From: Ruegeria sp. TM1040
GTDB taxonomy: Bacteria; Pseudomonadota; Alphaproteobacteria; Rhodobacterales; Rhodobacteraceae
Assembly (NCBI RefSeq): GCF_000014065.1
Contig: NC_008044.1
Span: 2,255,501 to 2,319,500 of the forward strand
Reading direction: 5' to 3'
DNA: 64,000 nt
Shown here: positions 17,580 through 26,203 of the stretch, in pieces
How the letters are laid out: every line of letters begins with the position of its first letter
Position numbering within the stretch: position 1 is the stretch's first letter
Notes under the pieces: model-generated
Databases searched by the model: none
What the model was told of the DNA's origin: nothing
The model's input: only the letters and a program-made list of their open reading frames with translations
Made by a program: the position numbers and the translations under genes

Positions 17580-18866
17580 ATGACTGAACCGCTTCGACTG
17601 GGGATTGCAGGTTTGGGCACGGTCGGCATTGGCGTGGTGAAGATCATTCGCCGCCATGCTGCCCTGTTGGAGGCGCGAACTGGCCGCCCGGTGGTGATCA
17701 CTGCCGTTTCGGCCCGCGACGCCACCAAGGATCGCGGCGTGTCGCTCAAGGACTATGCGTGGGAAACCGATCCAGTCGCCCTTGCCACGCGCGATGATGT
17801 CGATGTGTTTGTCGAACTGATGGGCGGGCACGAAGGCCCGGCCCGGCTTGCAACGGAGGCTGCGCTGGCAGCCGGCAAGGATGTGGTCACCGCAAACAAG
17901 GCGCTCCTGGCGATCCACGGCCAGGATCTGGCCGAACGCGCAGAGGCCAATGGCAGCGTCATCCGCTTTGAGGCGGCGGTTGCAGGTGGCATCCCCGTGA
18001 TCAAATCCATGACCGAGAGCCTTGCAGGCAATGAAATCACCCGCGTCATGGGCGTGATGAACGGCACCTGCAACTATATCCTCACGCAGATGGAAGCCAC
18101 AGGCCGGGGTTATAACGCTCTCTTTGAGGAATGCGGCAAGCTTGGCTACCTGGAGGCCGACCCGCTGCTGGACGTGGGCGGTATTGATGCCGGCCACAAG
18201 CTGGCGCTCCTGGCCTCTATCGCGTTTGGGACCAAACCGGCCTTTGACGATGTCAAACTCGAAGGCATTCAGCGCATCGCCATTGAAGACATCCGCCACG
18301 CCGCCGATATGGGCTATCGGATCAAGCTTCTGGGCGTTGCACAGCGTTCGGCGCGCGGGCTTGAGCAGCGCATGACCCCCTGCCTGGTGCCCGCGAATTC
18401 TCCGCTCGGGCAGCTTGAGGGCGGCACCAACATGGTGGTGATCGAGGGCGACGCCATCGAACAAGTGGTGCTGCGCGGCCCCGGCGCGGGCGAAGGCCCC
18501 ACCGCCAGTGCGGTGATGGGCGATGTGCTCGACATTGCGCGCGGCCTGCGGATCTCGACCTTTGGCCAGCCGGCCACGACGCTCTCGAAAGAACCAGCCG
18601 CACAAACCGGCCTGCCTGCGCCCTATTATGTGCGTATGGCGCTGCAGGACAAACCCGGCGCGCTGGCCAAAGTCGCCGCAGCATTGGGGGATGCGGGGGT
18701 CTCTATCCACCGGATGCGCCAGTATGATCACGCCACCACAGTGGCTCCGGTGTTGATCGTGACTCACAAATGCACGTCTGCCATGCTGGAACAGGCCCTT
18801 GAGGCGCTGGCCGCAACAGGCGTGGTTGAAGGCGCCCCCGTGGCGCTGCGCATCGAAGAGCTGTGA
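17580..18866 (+). CDS. hom: Homoserine dehydrogenase
   Basis: A 428-residue cytoplasmic enzyme reducing aspartate-semialdehyde to homoserine, the branch point for threonine and methionine. It has an N-terminal NAD(P) site GLGTVGIGV (about 11-19), the TANKALL motif, the catalytic-region stretch GGIPVIK and GVMNGTCNYIL, then EADPLLDVGGIDAGHKLALL. A C-terminal ACT domain (about 350-425, from YYVRMALQDKPGALAKVAAAL) is the usual site of threonine feedback. Length and order match the monofunctional enzyme. It leads the hom-glpX-recJ-tRNA-Glu gene order. Confidence 0.95.
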   Translation: MTEPLRLGIAGLGTVGIGVVKIIRRHAALLEARTGRPVVITAVSARDATKDRGVSLKDYAWETDPVALATRDDVDVFVELMGGHEGPARLATEAALAAGKDVVTANKALLAIHGQDLAERAEANGSVIRFEAAVAGGIPVIKSMTESLAGNEITRVMGVMNGTCNYILTQMEATGRGYNALFEECGKLGYLEADPLLDVGGIDAGHKLALLASIAFGTKPAFDDVKLEGIQRIAIEDIRHAADMGYRIKLLGVAQRSARGLEQRMTPCLVPANSPLGQLEGGTNMVVIEGDAIEQVVLRGPGAGEGPTASAVMGDVLDIARGLRISTFGQPATTLSKEPAAQTGLPAPYYVRMALQDKPGALAKVAAALGDAGVSIHRMRQYDHATTVAPVLIVTHKCTSAMLEQALEALAATGVVEGAPVALRIEEL

Positions 18867-19042
18867 GGCAGAACCTCTGAAACGCGCCGCGTGCGCGCGC
18901 TCGGGTGCAAATGCCCAAGGGCGCGCTCAAGGCGCAAAATATATGTTGTTAGCGACATCAGCCGCGCTGCAGCCTTGCCCCCGTGGGGCTGGGCGGGCTA
19001 TGCCGGGCGAGATCGCGCAAGTTTGAGATAGGATTACTGGGA

Positions 19043-20026
19043 ATGACTTCGACCACCGCCGACGCGCCGTTTCACGACCGCCTGCTGTCCCTGGGCCTCG
19101 CCCGAGTTGCGGAACAGGCTGCTCTGGCCTCTGCCCCGCTGATCGGACGCGGCGATGAAAAGGCCGCAGACCAAGCCGCCGTAAACGCGATGCGCGAACA
19201 GCTGAACCTTCTGGACATCGCCGGTGTGGTGGTGATCGGCGAAGGCGAGCGCGACGAGGCGCCGATGCTCTATATCGGCGAGGAAGTGGGCACCGGCAAC
19301 GGCCCCGGCGTGGACATCGCGCTGGACCCGCTCGAAGGCACCACGCTCACCGCAAAGGACATGCCCAACGCGCTCACCGTGATCGCCATGGGTCCACGTG
19401 GCTCCATGCTGCATGCGCCCGACACCTATATGGACAAGCTGGCCGTGGGTCCGGGCTACCCCGAGGGCGTGGTCTCTCTGGACATGTCGCCACGCGAACG
19501 CGTTGAGGCGCTGGCCAAGGCCAAGGGCTGCACACCCGCGGACATCACTGTCTGCATCCTGGAACGTCCCCGCCATGAGGCGATGATCGCTGAGGTGCGC
19601 GAAACCGGCGCGTCAATCCGCCTGATCACCGACGGCGATGTGGCGGGCGTCATGCATTGCGCAGAAGCAGAGGTCACAGGCATCGACATGTATATGGGCC
19701 AAGGCGGCGCGCCCGAAGGCGTGCTGGCGGCAGCGGCGCTCAAATGCATGGGCGGTCAGATCTTTGGCCGTCTCTTGTTCCGCAACGACGACGAAAAAGC
19801 CCGCGCCGCCAAGGCCGGCATCACCGATCTGGACCGCGTCTATTCCCGCGACGAGATGGTGACACAGGATGTGATCTTTGCCGCTACCGGCGTCACCGGA
19901 GGCTCGCTGCTGCCGCGCATCAAGCGTGAGCCGGGCTGGGTCGAGACCACCACACTGCTGATGCGCTCCAAGACCGGCTCGGTGCGCCGCATGAGCTATC
20001 GCACACCTCTGAGCGCGCATCAGTAA
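19043..20026 (+). CDS. glpX: Class II fructose-1,6-bisphosphatase
   Basis: A 327-residue enzyme hydrolysing fructose 1,6-bisphosphate in gluconeogenesis; alphaproteobacterial homologues may also act on sedoheptulose bisphosphate. GlpX features are an early GRGDEKAADQAAVNAMR stretch, the metal-site region VVIGEGERDEAPM, and the DPLEGTT motif near residue 95. The ATG at 19043 was chosen over the upstream frame start at 18983, since TTACTGGGA lies just before it and the extra residues look untranslated. It ends at a strong terminator that separates it from recJ. Confidence 0.92.
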   Translation: MTSTTADAPFHDRLLSLGLARVAEQAALASAPLIGRGDEKAADQAAVNAMREQLNLLDIAGVVVIGEGERDEAPMLYIGEEVGTGNGPGVDIALDPLEGTTLTAKDMPNALTVIAMGPRGSMLHAPDTYMDKLAVGPGYPEGVVSLDMSPRERVEALAKAKGCTPADITVCILERPRHEAMIAEVRETGASIRLITDGDVAGVMHCAEAEVTGIDMYMGQGGAPEGVLAAAALKCMGGQIFGRLLFRNDDEKARAAKAGITDLDRVYSRDEMVTQDVIFAATGVTGGSLLPRIKREPGWVETTTLLMRSKTGSVRRMSYRTPLSAHQ

Positions 20027-20086
20027 CCCAGAACAAACCTCAGCGCTTGCAGCGCGGAGCGGGATTTAGGTATTTGGGAAAAGATG

Positions 20087-20119
20087 AAGGCCGGGTCCCG
20101 CGCGGGTCCGGCCTTTTTT
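20087..20119 (+). terminator. Rho-independent terminator of glpX
   Basis: AAGGCCGG-N13-CCGGCCTT followed by further T residues (TTTT after the stem). The stem lies inside the open frame that continues into recJ, which shows that the real recJ start must be further downstream. Confidence 0.85.
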
Positions 20120-20142
20120 ACACAGAAGACGAGGGAATAGAG

Positions 20143-21885
20143 TTGAGCTTTCTGGGTGTCGAGACCTCACTGACCGGACGCCGCTGGGTGGGACCCGGTG
20201 TGGATCAGGCCCGCGCAAGCGAGCATCTGGCGCAGGAAACCGGGCTACCTCCTGCGGTGTGTCAGGTCCTCGCACGCCGGGGCGTGCCCGCGCATGAGGC
20301 CACCGGGTTTCTGACGCCGCAGCTCAAGGATCTCTTGCCCGATCCGCGCCGCATGAAGGACATGGAGACCGCAGCAGCGCGCTTTCTGCAAGCCGTGGAG
20401 CGGCGCGAGCGGATTGCGATCTTTGCCGATTATGACGTCGATGGCGGCTCTTCGGCGGCGCTTTTGCTGGTGTACCTGCGACAGATGGGCCAGCAGGCGA
20501 CACTATATATTCCGGATCGCATTGATGAGGGTTATGGCCCCAATGATGCGGCAATGGCGGCGCTGGCGCGCGATCATGACCTTATCATCTGCGTGGACTG
20601 TGGCACACTTTCGCACGGGCCCATCGCAGCGGCGAAGGGCGCGGATGTGGTGGTTCTGGATCACCACCTTGGCGGCGAGACCCTGCCCGACTGCGTGGCA
20701 GTGGTGAACCCCAACCGGCAGGATGAGGACGGCGATCTGGGCTATTTCTGCGCCGCTGGTGTGGTGTTCCTGATGCTCGTCGAGGTGCGCCGTCAGGCGC
20801 GCGACAAGGGGCTTGGCGCAGGCCCTGATCTGATGGCGATGCTCGATCTGGTGGCGCTGGCCACCGTGGCAGATGTGGCCCCCCTGATCGGCGCGAACCG
20901 CGCGCTGGTGCGCCAAGGCCTGAAGGTGATGGGGCGACGCCAACGTCCGGGTCTGGTTGCCCTCGCGGATGTGAGCCGGATGGATGCGGCGCCCTCAACC
21001 TATCACCTCGGCTTTCTCCTGGGGCCGCGGGTCAATGCGGGCGGGCGGATCGGCAAGGCGGACCTTGGTGCGCGCCTGCTGTCGACGGATGACCCGCATG
21101 AGGCTGCTGCGCTCTCCGAACGGCTTGACCAGCTCAATACGGAGCGGCGCGACATTGAGAACGCGGTGCGTGCTGCCGCACTGGAACAGGCCGAGGCGCG
21201 CGGCTTTGACGCGCCTTTGGTCTGGGCGGCGGGGGAAGGCTGGCATCCGGGCGTGGTCGGCATCGTCGCCTCGCGCCTCAAGGAAGCAACGGGCCGACCT
21301 GCGGTGGTCATCGGCCTAGACGGCGAAGAGGGCAAAGGATCGGGACGCTCTGTCTCGGGCATCGACCTTGGGGCCTCGATCCAGAAGGTCGCAATGGAAG
21401 GGCTGCTCTTGAAGGGCGGCGGGCACAAGATGGCTGCGGGCCTCACGGTGGCGCGCGGCCAGCTGGAACCCGCGATGGCCCGCCTTGCAGAGCTCTTGGA
21501 CAAACAGGGCGCAGGCGATCTGGGCCCCGCGGATCTGAAGCTCGACGGGATGCTGATGCCCGGCGCCGCCAGCGTGGAGTTGATCGAGCAGATCGAACAG
21601 GCCGGGCCGTTTGGCGCTGGGGCCCCTGCCCCCCGCTATGGGTTTCCTGACGTCGCCGTACGCTTTGCCAAACGGGTTGGAGAATCGCATCTCAAGGTCA
21701 GTTTCACCGATGGGATGGGCGGCAATATCGACGCCATCGCCTTTGGCGCCTTTGACACCAACCTCGGGCCGCGCTTGCTCGAACACGGAGGCGCGCGCTT
21801 TCATGTCTCCGGACGGCTAGAGGTCAACACCTGGGGCGGGCGCCAAAGCGCGCAATTGCGACTGGAGGACGCAGCCGAGGCCTGA
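20143..21885 (+). CDS. recJ: Single-stranded-DNA-specific 5'-3' exonuclease RecJ
   Basis: A 580-residue DHH-family nuclease used in recombination and mismatch repair. Visible motifs are FADYDVDGGSSAALL (motif I, two Asp metal ligands), CVDCGT, the DHH signature VVLDHHLGG, the DHHA1 motif KGGGHKMAAG, and a C-terminal OB-fold region. The start is a TTG with GAGGG seven bases upstream; the open frame extends to 20047 but that part contains the glpX terminator. The TTG start may keep expression low. tRNA-Glu genes follow. Confidence 0.93.
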   Translation: MSFLGVETSLTGRRWVGPGVDQARASEHLAQETGLPPAVCQVLARRGVPAHEATGFLTPQLKDLLPDPRRMKDMETAAARFLQAVERRERIAIFADYDVDGGSSAALLLVYLRQMGQQATLYIPDRIDEGYGPNDAAMAALARDHDLIICVDCGTLSHGPIAAAKGADVVVLDHHLGGETLPDCVAVVNPNRQDEDGDLGYFCAAGVVFLMLVEVRRQARDKGLGAGPDLMAMLDLVALATVADVAPLIGANRALVRQGLKVMGRRQRPGLVALADVSRMDAAPSTYHLGFLLGPRVNAGGRIGKADLGARLLSTDDPHEAAALSERLDQLNTERRDIENAVRAAALEQAEARGFDAPLVWAAGEGWHPGVVGIVASRLKEATGRPAVVIGLDGEEGKGSGRSVSGIDLGASIQKVAMEGLLLKGGGHKMAAGLTVARGQLEPAMARLAELLDKQGAGDLGPADLKLDGMLMPGAASVELIEQIEQAGPFGAGAPAPRYGFPDVAVRFAKRVGESHLKVSFTDGMGGNIDAIAFGAFDTNLGPRLLEHGGARFHVSGRLEVNTWGGRQSAQLRLEDAAEA

Positions 21886-21975
21886 ACCTCGCTAGAAATG
21901 GCGAGGACTTCGCCTGTGGATAAGAATTTTCCGCTGTAGATGTTTTTTTCCCTTGCGACGCCCGCCGCAAAACCC

Positions 21976-22074
21976 TAAACACCCGCTCACACCAAGAGTG
22001 CTCCGTTCGTCTATCGGTTAGGACGCCAGGTTTTCAACCTGGAAAGAGGGGTTCGATTCCCCTACGGAGTACCA
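21976..22074 (+). repeat. Direct repeat copy 1 (tRNA-Glu plus 24-bp leader)
   Basis: A 99-bp segment identical to 22265-22363, offset by 289 bp. It contains the whole tRNA-Glu gene and 24 bp upstream, so the duplication included promoter-proximal leader sequence. Confidence 0.9.
22000..22074 (+). tRNA. tRNA-Glu(TTC)
   Basis: A 75-nt cloverleaf including encoded CCA. The acceptor arm GCTCCGT pairs with ACGGAGT (first pair G-U), the anticodon stem CCAGG/CCTGG encloses loop TTTTCAA with anticodon TTC, and the T arm is GGGGTTCGATTCCCC. It is located downstream of recJ. Confidence 0.97.
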
Positions 22075-22264
22075 CTTTACTCTCCCGTAGAATTGCAGAT
22101 CAGACATGACCTCGCTGCTAGGCTGCGAGTCTCAGCGTGCGCACCCTTTTTGCGGCTCGCGTCGTACTGCATTGATAAATATACCTTTTGTCTGAATGTG
22201 CGGAGCTTCTCAAAAACTTTGGGATTTGTGTTATTTTCCTCTTGCACGGCCGCGCGTGCTTCAG

Positions 22265-22363
22265 TAAACACCCGCTCACACCAAGAGTGCTCCGTTCGTC
22301 TATCGGTTAGGACGCCAGGTTTTCAACCTGGAAAGAGGGGTTCGATTCCCCTACGGAGTACCA
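22265..22363 (+). repeat. Direct repeat copy 2 (tRNA-Glu plus 24-bp leader)
   Basis: The identical second copy of the segment at 21976-22074. Sequence outside the 99 bp diverges immediately on both sides. Confidence 0.9.
22289..22363 (+). tRNA. tRNA-Glu(TTC), second copy
   Basis: Identical in sequence to the tRNA at 22000-22074, including CCA. It is followed directly by a T-rich stretch that could end transcription of both tRNAs. Confidence 0.97.
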
Positions 22364-22422
22364 TTTTTCTCTCTGAAAAATTGGCGCATTCCACCACTCA
22401 CGCACCGCCGAGAAGCAGGGGA

Positions 22423-23820
22423 TTATCCTGTTGAGGAAATCGTCGCGCGCAGGCGCGACAGGGCTTCTGCCTGCTCATCAAGATCATTGAGGCAGGCGCC
22501 CAGAACCACCCCATTGAAGGCGCCCGCGCGGCGGCTGTAGCTTGAGAGCGCCTCCGCACCCACACCGGCTGCGCGTGCGGCTGTTGTCACGGTCTGATCG
22601 CAAATTTCGGGACGCAGATGCAGCACGACCTGCATGCCAGCTTGATAATCCTCCACATGGCCCACATCAGAGAAATCCGAGCGCAACCGCGCGATCAGGG
22701 TCCGGTGCCGTTCCGCATAGATTCGGCGCACCCGGCGCAGGTGCCGGTAGAACTCTCCGTGCTGCATAAACTCCGCCAGAGCCGCTTGGGGCATGGCACT
22801 GGCACGCGCACCCTTGCGACGCATCGCCCGCACGAGGCGCTCCACCAGCGCCTCGGGGGCCACGATGTACCCCATCCGCAAGCTGTTCGAGAAAATCTTG
22901 GAGAAGCTGCCGATGTAGACTGTCCGCCCCTGCCCGTCGACACCTGCCAGCGCGGGAATCGGTCGGCCCGCATAGCGAAATTCCGAATCGTAATCGTCCT
23001 CGATGATCCAGCCCTGTGACTGCGCCGCCCAGCGCACAAACTCTTGTCGCCGGCCCGCACTCATCGCGCCACCAAGCGGGTATTGATGCGACGGCGTCAG
23101 AACCACCACATCGGTGCCATCGCCAGTTGTAGGGACTTCGGCCCCTTGGGAATCGAGCGCCAAGTCTCGGATGCGACGCCCCTGCGCCTGCGCAAACCGT
23201 CGGATCGGGGGATAGCCGGGATCCTCCACCCCAACCGCTCCGGTGCTCGAGGCCAGCGCCGCGAGACAAACATCCAACGCCTCGGTCGCGCCAGAGGTGA
23301 CCAGCACCTGATCCGGCCGCGCGGCGATCCCGCGCCAATCGTTCACATGGGCGGCAATGGCCTGGCGCAGGTCCGGATGACCAAAGCGCCCGCAGCCCAT
23401 CAACATATCTTCTGGACGTGTGCGGCAGAGGCGAGCAACGGCTTTTGCCCAGGCGCGGTGCGGAAAGAGACGCATGTCCGGCTGGCCAGCCTCCAAGAGC
23501 AGGTCTCCCCGCTCGCTGAGGTCCGCAGGTGGCGTGGGCGTCCCTTTCGCCGGAAGCTCCACCTCGCCCATGGCACAGACGGTATAACCCGATCCGCGCC
23601 GCGCCATGAGATAGCCCTCGGCCACCAGCTGCTCATAGGCCGTCACGACCGTCGCACGCGCCACCCCCAGATCCCCTGCAAGCGCCCGCGTTGCCGGGAG
23701 CCGCGCCCCGGTGGCAAGAGCCCCAGAGCGAATTCGAGATCGCAAGGCCGTGCAGATCTGCTCAAAGATCGGCACATCAGAACGCCGATCCGGCATAAAG
23801 GCGGGCAAATCGCTTGGCAT
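22423..23820 (-). CDS. MocR/PdxR-type GntR regulator with aminotransferase domain
   Basis: This 465-residue regulator has an N-terminal GntR winged helix (about 15-80: IFEQICTALRSRIRSGALATG, then LGVARATVVTAYEQL) fused to a fold-type I aminotransferase-like domain. The PLP lysine lies in GSFSKIFS near residue 303, and the PLP-contacting stretch EDDYDSEFRY lies upstream. MocR proteins sense PLP or PLP adducts and control B6, GABA, taurine or similar genes. The target here is not evident: the adjacent gene is a molybdopterin oxidoreductase on the same strand 107 bp upstream. Confidence 0.9.
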   Translation of the reverse strand: MPSDLPAFMPDRRSDVPIFEQICTALRSRIRSGALATGARLPATRALAGDLGVARATVVTAYEQLVAEGYLMARRGSGYTVCAMGEVELPAKGTPTPPADLSERGDLLLEAGQPDMRLFPHRAWAKAVARLCRTRPEDMLMGCGRFGHPDLRQAIAAHVNDWRGIAARPDQVLVTSGATEALDVCLAALASSTGAVGVEDPGYPPIRRFAQAQGRRIRDLALDSQGAEVPTTGDGTDVVVLTPSHQYPLGGAMSAGRRQEFVRWAAQSQGWIIEDDYDSEFRYAGRPIPALAGVDGQGRTVYIGSFSKIFSNSLRMGYIVAPEALVERLVRAMRRKGARASAMPQAALAEFMQHGEFYRHLRRVRRIYAERHRTLIARLRSDFSDVGHVEDYQAGMQVVLHLRPEICDQTVTTAARAAGVGAEALSSYSRRAGAFNGVVLGACLNDLDEQAEALSRLRATISSTG

Positions 23821-23880
23821 AATTGGTCCGATCAGAGTGTCCTCTTGGCAACGTTATGCCTGCGCCAATCGACAGACAAG

Positions 23881-23903
23881 CAAAGACCGGGCACAACGCC
23901 CGG
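23881..23903 (-). terminator. Probable terminator of the molybdopterin oxidoreductase gene
   Basis: On the minus strand CCGGGC-N5-GCCCGG is followed by TCTTTG, a short T-rich tail. It lies between the oxidoreductase stop and the downstream MocR gene. Confidence 0.55.
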
Positions 23904-23927
23904 CCCCTGTCTTTCCCAGATGCGCAC

Positions 23928-26009
23928 TCACTCGGCGGCGCGCACCCCGGCATAGGCGCGCAGCTCAACGAAGGTCTCGTTATAGCAGGCCCCGTCGCCA
24001 ATATCGGTGCGTACCTCCACCGGGATCAGAGCGTTTGCGGTGAGGCCCGTCTTGGAACTGATGCGCCATGTACCCTTGGGGGCATACGTCACACCGCGCT
24101 GCATCGCATCCGAGATCTTGAGACGGAACGTGACGCTTCCGCGGGCGTTGGCAACCTCGACCAAATCACCATCCTGCAGCCCCCGTGCGGCGGCGTCTTC
24201 GGGGTGCACCTCGATGCTCTCGGGCCCTGCGGAAAGCGGCGCGCTGCCGAAAGTGGCGTTGATGCGTTTGTCCGAACTCGGGGTAATCAACACCAAAGGC
24301 AGGTCCTGCGACACCGGATCATAGCGCGGCACGCCAAAGCCGGTCTCCGCCTCGAGCGCGGCGCTGAACAGCTCAATCCGGCCTGTTTCTGTGTCGGGCG
24401 TCACCGTCTCGCAGAGGACCAGAGCAGCGCCATCGCTTTTTTGCATTTCCAACGCGCGATCCACCGGCATCTGGCTTGGGGGGCGGCCTTCAAATTGCGG
24501 ATGGCTGGCATCCATCGCGTCATCCATCAACTGCACGTCCGAAGCCTGATGCTCTGGCTCGATATAGCCAAAACGCGCGGCCAGACGGCGGAAAATCTCC
24601 GTGTTCGGCAGACTTTCCGCGATGGGCGCGATCACGGGCTCGGCCCGCTGGACATAGTTCTGACCATAGGCGGCAAAGATCTCATCGTGCTCAAAGTGGG
24701 TGGCTGCGGGCAGGATCACATCGCAATATGCCATGCTGTCGGTCATCACCACGTCGCAGCCAACGGTAAAGATCTCAGGCTGACTCAACGCCGCAATCAT
24801 CCGAGTCTGGTCGGGGTGTGTCGCGACAGGATTGTGGTTGTAGATCATGACGGCATTGATCGGTGTGGATTGCTCGCGATCAAGCATCAGCTGTGCCACA
24901 TCAAGGATATTCACCACCCGTGTTTCAGGGTCGATCAGATGATCGCCCTGCAGCCGGGCGCGTGTCTTGGGGGAGGCCAGTCCGGATTTGGCCACCACCC
25001 CGGCTCCCAGTCGCCCGTGCTGTCCCAGGAGCGCATTGAGCGCCATCGCCGCGCGCAGCCCCGAACCTCCGGAGCGTCCCCGTTCCATCCCATTGCCGGT
25101 GGAGGTGGCCAGCCTCTGCGCAGTCTGCATCCAATCCGCCAGCTTGAGGATATCGCTGACAGCGAGGCCGCAGATTTCAGAAGCGTTTTCAACGCTGTGC
25201 TTGCGCGCCTCGTCCATATACTCGTCAACGCCATGCACCCAATGCGCAATAAACTCCGCATCAAATGCGCCGCGCCGTTCGAGTTCAGCCGCAAGCGCAT
25301 GGGCAAGCACCACATCGGTTCCGGGTCGCACCTGAAGATAGAGGTCGGCCTGCTCTGCGATCTTGATCCGCTTGGGGTCAATCACCACCAGACGCGCACC
25401 CTTGGCGCGGGCCGCTTTGACGATCCGTGTCAGATGCAGGTTGGAGACCGTCACATTGTTGCCCCAGACCACGATGAGATCGGCATGCTGGGCCTGTTCC
25501 GGCGGCATGCCGGGAGCATTGCCATAGAGGCTCTCATAGGCGAGGCTGCGCACGCCGCCGCAGAGCGGGCCGCGATCCATTCGCGTGGCGCCCAGACGGT
25601 AGAAAAATCGCCGATCGAGCGAGCCCCCCGCCAGCTCCCCGTGAGGTCCAGCATAGTTCAGCGGCAAGATCGACTGCGCGCCATGCGCATCAATGGCAGC
25701 GTGAAACCCTTCGACCACAAGATCCAGCGCATCCTCCCAACTGATGCGTTCAAACGTGCCAGCCCCCCGCGGCCCCACCCGCCGCAGCGGATGTGTGAGC
25801 CGCGCCGGACCATGTACAAAGTCAGGGTAGGCGCGCGTGACCTTGTTGCAGACCACACCGGCCGTAAACGGATTGGCATTTGACCCGCGTACGGCAGTAA
25901 TCTGATCGCCCGTTACCTCGACGCTGAGGCTACAGGTGTCCGGGCAGTCCAACGGGCAAACGCTGGGCACGACACGCGTGTCTTGAGAGGATCTGGCTTG
26001 TCTGGACAT
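23928..26009 (-). CDS. Molybdopterin-dependent oxidoreductase (DMSO reductase superfamily)
   Basis: A catalytic subunit of about 693 residues. The N terminus has the [4Fe-4S] motif CPLDCPDTC followed by VCNK (Cx3Cx3C...C), then molybdopterin-binding segments such as VVWGNNVTVSN and a C-terminal dinucleotide-binding beta barrel ending near GDLVEVANARGSV. No Tat signal is visible, so it is probably cytoplasmic. No electron-transfer subunit is adjacent, so the partner and substrate are unknown. The ATG at 26009 has GTGGAG just upstream; a GTG at 26021 is a possible alternative. The family includes formate dehydrogenase-, thiosulfate- and polysulfide reductase-like enzymes. Confidence 0.85.
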   Translation of the reverse strand: MSRQARSSQDTRVVPSVCPLDCPDTCSLSVEVTGDQITAVRGSNANPFTAGVVCNKVTRAYPDFVHGPARLTHPLRRVGPRGAGTFERISWEDALDLVVEGFHAAIDAHGAQSILPLNYAGPHGELAGGSLDRRFFYRLGATRMDRGPLCGGVRSLAYESLYGNAPGMPPEQAQHADLIVVWGNNVTVSNLHLTRIVKAARAKGARLVVIDPKRIKIAEQADLYLQVRPGTDVVLAHALAAELERRGAFDAEFIAHWVHGVDEYMDEARKHSVENASEICGLAVSDILKLADWMQTAQRLATSTGNGMERGRSGGSGLRAAMALNALLGQHGRLGAGVVAKSGLASPKTRARLQGDHLIDPETRVVNILDVAQLMLDREQSTPINAVMIYNHNPVATHPDQTRMIAALSQPEIFTVGCDVVMTDSMAYCDVILPAATHFEHDEIFAAYGQNYVQRAEPVIAPIAESLPNTEIFRRLAARFGYIEPEHQASDVQLMDDAMDASHPQFEGRPPSQMPVDRALEMQKSDGAALVLCETVTPDTETGRIELFSAALEAETGFGVPRYDPVSQDLPLVLITPSSDKRINATFGSAPLSAGPESIEVHPEDAAARGLQDGDLVEVANARGSVTFRLKISDAMQRGVTYAPKGTWRISSKTGLTANALIPVEVRTDIGDGACYNETFVELRAYAGVRAAE

Positions 26010-26123
26010 CGAAGGCTCCACTTTTGGCGTCCTCTCCGGCTAGTGCAAAAGAAGCCCTGTCAAAAGCGCCAATATCCGATAAAAAGAGCAGTCCAATTTT
26101 AGACTTCGAGCCATGCCAAATCG

Positions 26124-26156
26124 AAAAGGCCCACACGGAAGAAATCCGTATGGGCC
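26124..26156 (-). terminator. Rho-independent terminator of the HNOBA-GGDEF gene
   Basis: On the minus strand a 12-bp stem, GGCCCATACGGA pairing with TCCGTGTGGGCC (one G-T), encloses a 5-nt loop and ends in TTTT. It isolates the H-NOX/GGDEF operon from the molybdopterin oxidoreductase downstream. Confidence 0.8.
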
Positions 26157-26203
26157 AGAAACCCTTTGCGCGAAAGCGGCGCCGCGGAGAGGTATGTGCG
26201 CTG

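Noticed and set aside
20047-20142. An N-terminal extension of RecJ
   Set aside because: This part contains the glpX terminator hairpin and T run; the TTG at 20143 has a proper RBS.
23823-25883. A 686-residue plus-strand open frame
   Set aside because: It runs antisense through the molybdopterin oxidoreductase, has a His/Arg/Gly-rich non-protein composition and no family motif. Long antisense frames are expected at this GC content.
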